A stretch of 64,000 nt of DNA. Source: Ignavibacteria bacterium (GTDB lineage Bacteria > Bacteroidota > Ignavibacteria > Kapaibacteriales > UBA4661). The notes under the pieces are model-generated. The model ran no database searches, was not told the origin of the DNA, and saw only the letters and a list, made by a program, of their open reading frames with translations. Position 1 is the first letter of the stretch. Each line of letters begins with the position of its first letter. The stretch spans positions 82,103-146,102 of the forward strand of contig CANHDJ010000001.1 of assembly GCA_947459425.1 (NCBI GenBank). The letters are read 5' to 3'. The position numbers were made by a program, and so were the translations under genes. Shown here one piece after another: positions 62,240 through 64,000 of the stretch.

Positions 62240-62833
62240 TCACAGGCTTTCGTTATCCCTAGCGTTAACCATTACCCTCGTGCGCTCTTCAGTGCCTAAC
62301 TCTCGCCATTGACCCGGCACGAACAATGGCATCTGATACGCACCAATTCTTACCCGCACGAGCCGCAAGGTCGGCAACCCCACCGAAGCAGTCATTTTGC
62401 GGACTTGGCGATTTTTTCCTTCGGTCAATTCCAGGGAAATCCATGATGTTGGAATATTTTTGCGGACACGAATCGGTGGCACACGCTCTGGTAAATTCTG
62501 TACATCTTCTTCAGAAAGTATTCTGGCGACACACGGCTTTGTATCGTAGTTTTGAATGCGCACCCCCATTTCTAGACGCTTCAGCGCATCGGGCGTGGCA
62601 ATTCCCTCTACTTGCGCCCAGTATTCACGCGGATGAGCATATTGAGGTTCCAAAAGATATTTCACGATACTCGCTTCGTCGGATAAAAGGAGTAACCCTT
62701 CTGAATCAGCATCCAAGCGCCCTACGGGATAAATATTGCGCGGAAAGCCAAACTCTGCTAATGGCACATTTGCCGAACCATCACCAGTGAACTGTGATAA
62801 AACGCCAAACGGCTTGTAAAAGGCAATAATCAT
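62240..62833 (-). CDS. rluE: RluE/RsuA-type 23S rRNA pseudouridine synthase
   Basis: The 197-residue protein is a pseudouridine synthase without an S4 domain. It has YKPFGVLSQF at the start, the catalytic Asp D41 in PVGRLDADSEGLLLL, HPREYWAQVEG, and the closing LTEGKNRQVRKMTASVGLPT and LRLVRVRIGAY. The lack of S4 and the length fit RluE (Psi2457 in E. coli numbering) better than RsuA or RluB, but the exact site is inferred. It is convergent with the following NYN gene's direction and stands alone. Confidence 0.9.
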   Translation of the reverse strand: MIIAFYKPFGVLSQFTGDGSANVPLAEFGFPRNIYPVGRLDADSEGLLLLSDEASIVKYLLEPQYAHPREYWAQVEGIATPDALKRLEMGVRIQNYDTKPCVARILSEEDVQNLPERVPPIRVRKNIPTSWISLELTEGKNRQVRKMTASVGLPTLRLVRVRIGAYQMPLFVPGQWRELGTEERTRVMVNARDNESL

Positions 62834-62877
62834 CGGGCAAATGCGTATATTTATGCAAGAAATTTTTACCGACGGCT

Positions 62878-63372
62878 ATGCAACACATCATCCTCGACGC
62901 ACATAACATCATGCACAAAGACGCTTCCATGAAGCGCCTGATGGATGTCTCGCTTACCGAAGCGCGACAGGCACTCGTGTTTCTTGTTGAGGGTTTGGCA
63001 AAAAAACGTTCTGATGTTTACTATACGATAGTTTTTGATGGAGTCAATGCTGGTGTGGCAAGTTCGCTCAAAAATGTCGTTGTCCGCGAGACCAGACGCT
63101 TTCAAGAAGCAGATGAGATTATTAAAGACCTCGTGCGCCGCGAGGAGCGCCCGCACTTGGCAACAGTTGTCTCGTCCGATATCGAAGTCCACAATTTTGC
63201 GAAACGCAGCGCCTGCACGGTTAAATCGTCAGAATCATTTTTACGAGAGGCAAGAGCTTCCGTCTCTGGCACAAAATCTAGTCCCCAAGACAAACGCCTC
63301 GCCACCGACGATAAACCCACGCACGTCTCACGGTCGGAGATGGAAGTGATGAAAAAACTCTTTGGCGCGTAA
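62878..63372 (+). CDS. NYN-domain (YacP-like) putative RNase
   Basis: The 164-residue protein begins QHIILDAHNIMHKD with the first Asp of a PIN-like fold. The second acidic segment is IVFDGVNAG, the third FQEADEIIKDLV and the fourth VVSSDIEVHNFAKRSACTV. This is the NYN/YacP type of PIN-like nuclease, RNA being the likely substrate. The C-terminal tail (from about 125) is Lys/Ser-rich and probably flexible, ending MKKLFGA. It is divergent from rluE and convergent with rpiB, 17 nt from the rpiB end. Function is not established. Confidence 0.85.
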   Translation: MQHIILDAHNIMHKDASMKRLMDVSLTEARQALVFLVEGLAKKRSDVYYTIVFDGVNAGVASSLKNVVVRETRRFQEADEIIKDLVRREERPHLATVVSSDIEVHNFAKRSACTVKSSESFLREARASVSGTKSSPQDKRLATDDKPTHVSRSEMEVMKKLFGA

Positions 63373-63389
63373 GGGCGCACGGCATTCCA

Positions 63390-63833
63390 TCAACAGCCTG
63401 TCAAGGCATGAATCTTCTCCACACGCTTTTCGTGTCGCCCGCCCTCGAATGGAGTGGATAAAAATGCCTGCACAATAGATTTTGCTGCATCAAGCGACAC
63501 TAAACGCTCGCCAACGGTAATGACATTGGCATTGTTATGCTGCCGAGCAAGACGCGCCATTTCCTCTGTCTGGCAGTTTGCCGCCCGAACCCCTACCACC
63601 TTATTTGCCGTGATAGCAACGCCAATCCCACTCCCGCACACTAATACGCCATACTCAACCTCTCCGTCAGCGACGCTGCGGGCGACCGCAGCCGCAAAAT
63701 CAGGATAATCAACAGAATCCAGCGAATAGGTGCCAACGTCTTGAATCTTATATCCATTTTCGGTGAGAAAAAGCGCCAATTCTTGTTTATAGCGGAATCC
63801 CGCATGGTCAGAACCGATTGCAATAGTTGTCAT
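63390..63833 (-). CDS. rpiB: Ribose-5-phosphate isomerase B
   Basis: The 147-residue RpiB/LacA-fold protein has IAIGSDHAGFRYKQEL with the Asp-His pair, the catalytic C66 in VLVCGSGIGVAITANK, VRAANCQTEEMARLARQHNNAN and VITVGERL, and ends EGGRHEKRVEKIHAL. It interconverts ribose-5-phosphate and ribulose-5-phosphate in the pentose phosphate pathway. Length and residues are normal. It is transcribed divergently from the partial gene at the window end. Confidence 0.95.
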   Translation of the reverse strand: MTTIAIGSDHAGFRYKQELALFLTENGYKIQDVGTYSLDSVDYPDFAAAVARSVADGEVEYGVLVCGSGIGVAITANKVVGVRAANCQTEEMARLARQHNNANVITVGERLVSLDAAKSIVQAFLSTPFEGGRHEKRVEKIHALTGC

Positions 63834-63897
63834 TGGTATTTGGTAAAATTATTGTAACTGGTCAGGTCAATTAAATTGAGAGAGCAAAATTGTTGCC

Positions 63898-64000
63898 ATG
63901 GAAGGCATCCACCAGAGCGTCCAAGATATTGGCGGCATTTTTACGGACGGTCGAACAGAAGCCGCGCAGCCGACAAAAGACCTTCGCTCCGTCCATCGAA
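63898..64000 (+). CDS. Start of an unidentified gene (partial)
   Basis: An open frame starts at the ATG at 63898 and runs to the window edge (MEGIHQSVQDIGGIF, then TDGRTEAAQPTKDLRS, 34 codons). No Shine-Dalgarno site or family motif is visible in so short a piece. It is proposed only because it is open and divergent from rpiB. Confidence 0.4.
   Translation, partial: MEGIHQSVQDIGGIFTDGRTEAAQPTKDLRSVHR

Overview
The window is a chromosomal segment of a Gram-negative bacterium of the Bacteroidota/Chlorobiota superphylum. Supporting signs are a fused LpxC-FabZ, an acylornithine-type carbamoyltransferase (ArgF'), three secreted proteins ending in type IX secretion (T9SS) sorting domains, and a typical Bacteroidetes-style Ig-like lipoprotein. 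Shine-Dalgarno sites are used widely, and candidate promoters look like ordinary sigma-70 sites (TTGACA, spacer of 16-17, AT-rich -10) rather than the Bacteroidetes TAnnTTTG type. I therefore lean towards a Chlorobiota, Ignavibacteria or Kapabacteria-like lineage; that placement is inference. No rRNA, tRNA, CRISPR array, insertion sequence or prophage was seen.

Layout. 1-12.6 kb: a partial metallo-hydrolase, a PolX-PHP protein whose polymerase residues are lost, a cytochrome c, a universal stress protein, an Rrf2 regulator, a minus-strand unit (receiver-histidine kinase, argF', argB, argE, yjbR), a large TPR lipoprotein, and a short plus-strand set (DinB-like, DCC, membrane methyltransferase). 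12.6-15.4 kb: a DUF5916 outer-membrane protein and a small hypothetical. 15.5-36.7 kb: an uninterrupted minus-strand block with fmt, trpS, rtcB, a PIN toxin-antitoxin pair, a MoxR-like ATPase, a secreted subtilisin, a secreted TldD-like protein, lpxC-fabZ, lpxD, murF, a very large Ig/cohesin-like T9SS cargo, a LexA-like repressor that has lost its self-cleavage residues, a chemoreceptor and an Nfu protein. 36.8-44.7 kb: a glycosyltransferase and methyltransferase pair, an FrnE-like oxidoreductase, a TonB-dependent receptor, a VOC protein, a ribosomal mini-cluster (56-aa unknown, bL31, bS18) and pdxB.

45.2-60.8 kb is the most unusual part. It is a codirectional set of envelope genes: a secreted LRR protein, a large protein with one N-terminal membrane helix carrying a buried Glu (MotB/ExbD/GldM-like topology), two proteins with putative C-terminal beta-barrels, a VWA-OmpA peptidoglycan-binding protein, a 1409-aa Gly-rich T9SS cargo and an Ig-like lipoprotein. 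I recognise none of the barrel or membrane-helix proteins as a named family. The set looks like an undescribed trans-envelope or surface-assembly system.

60.8-64 kb: a tiny Cys/Lys-rich secreted protein, a CAP-domain protein, a repeat-rich spacer, an RluE-type pseudouridine synthase, a NYN-domain protein, rpiB and the start of an unknown gene.
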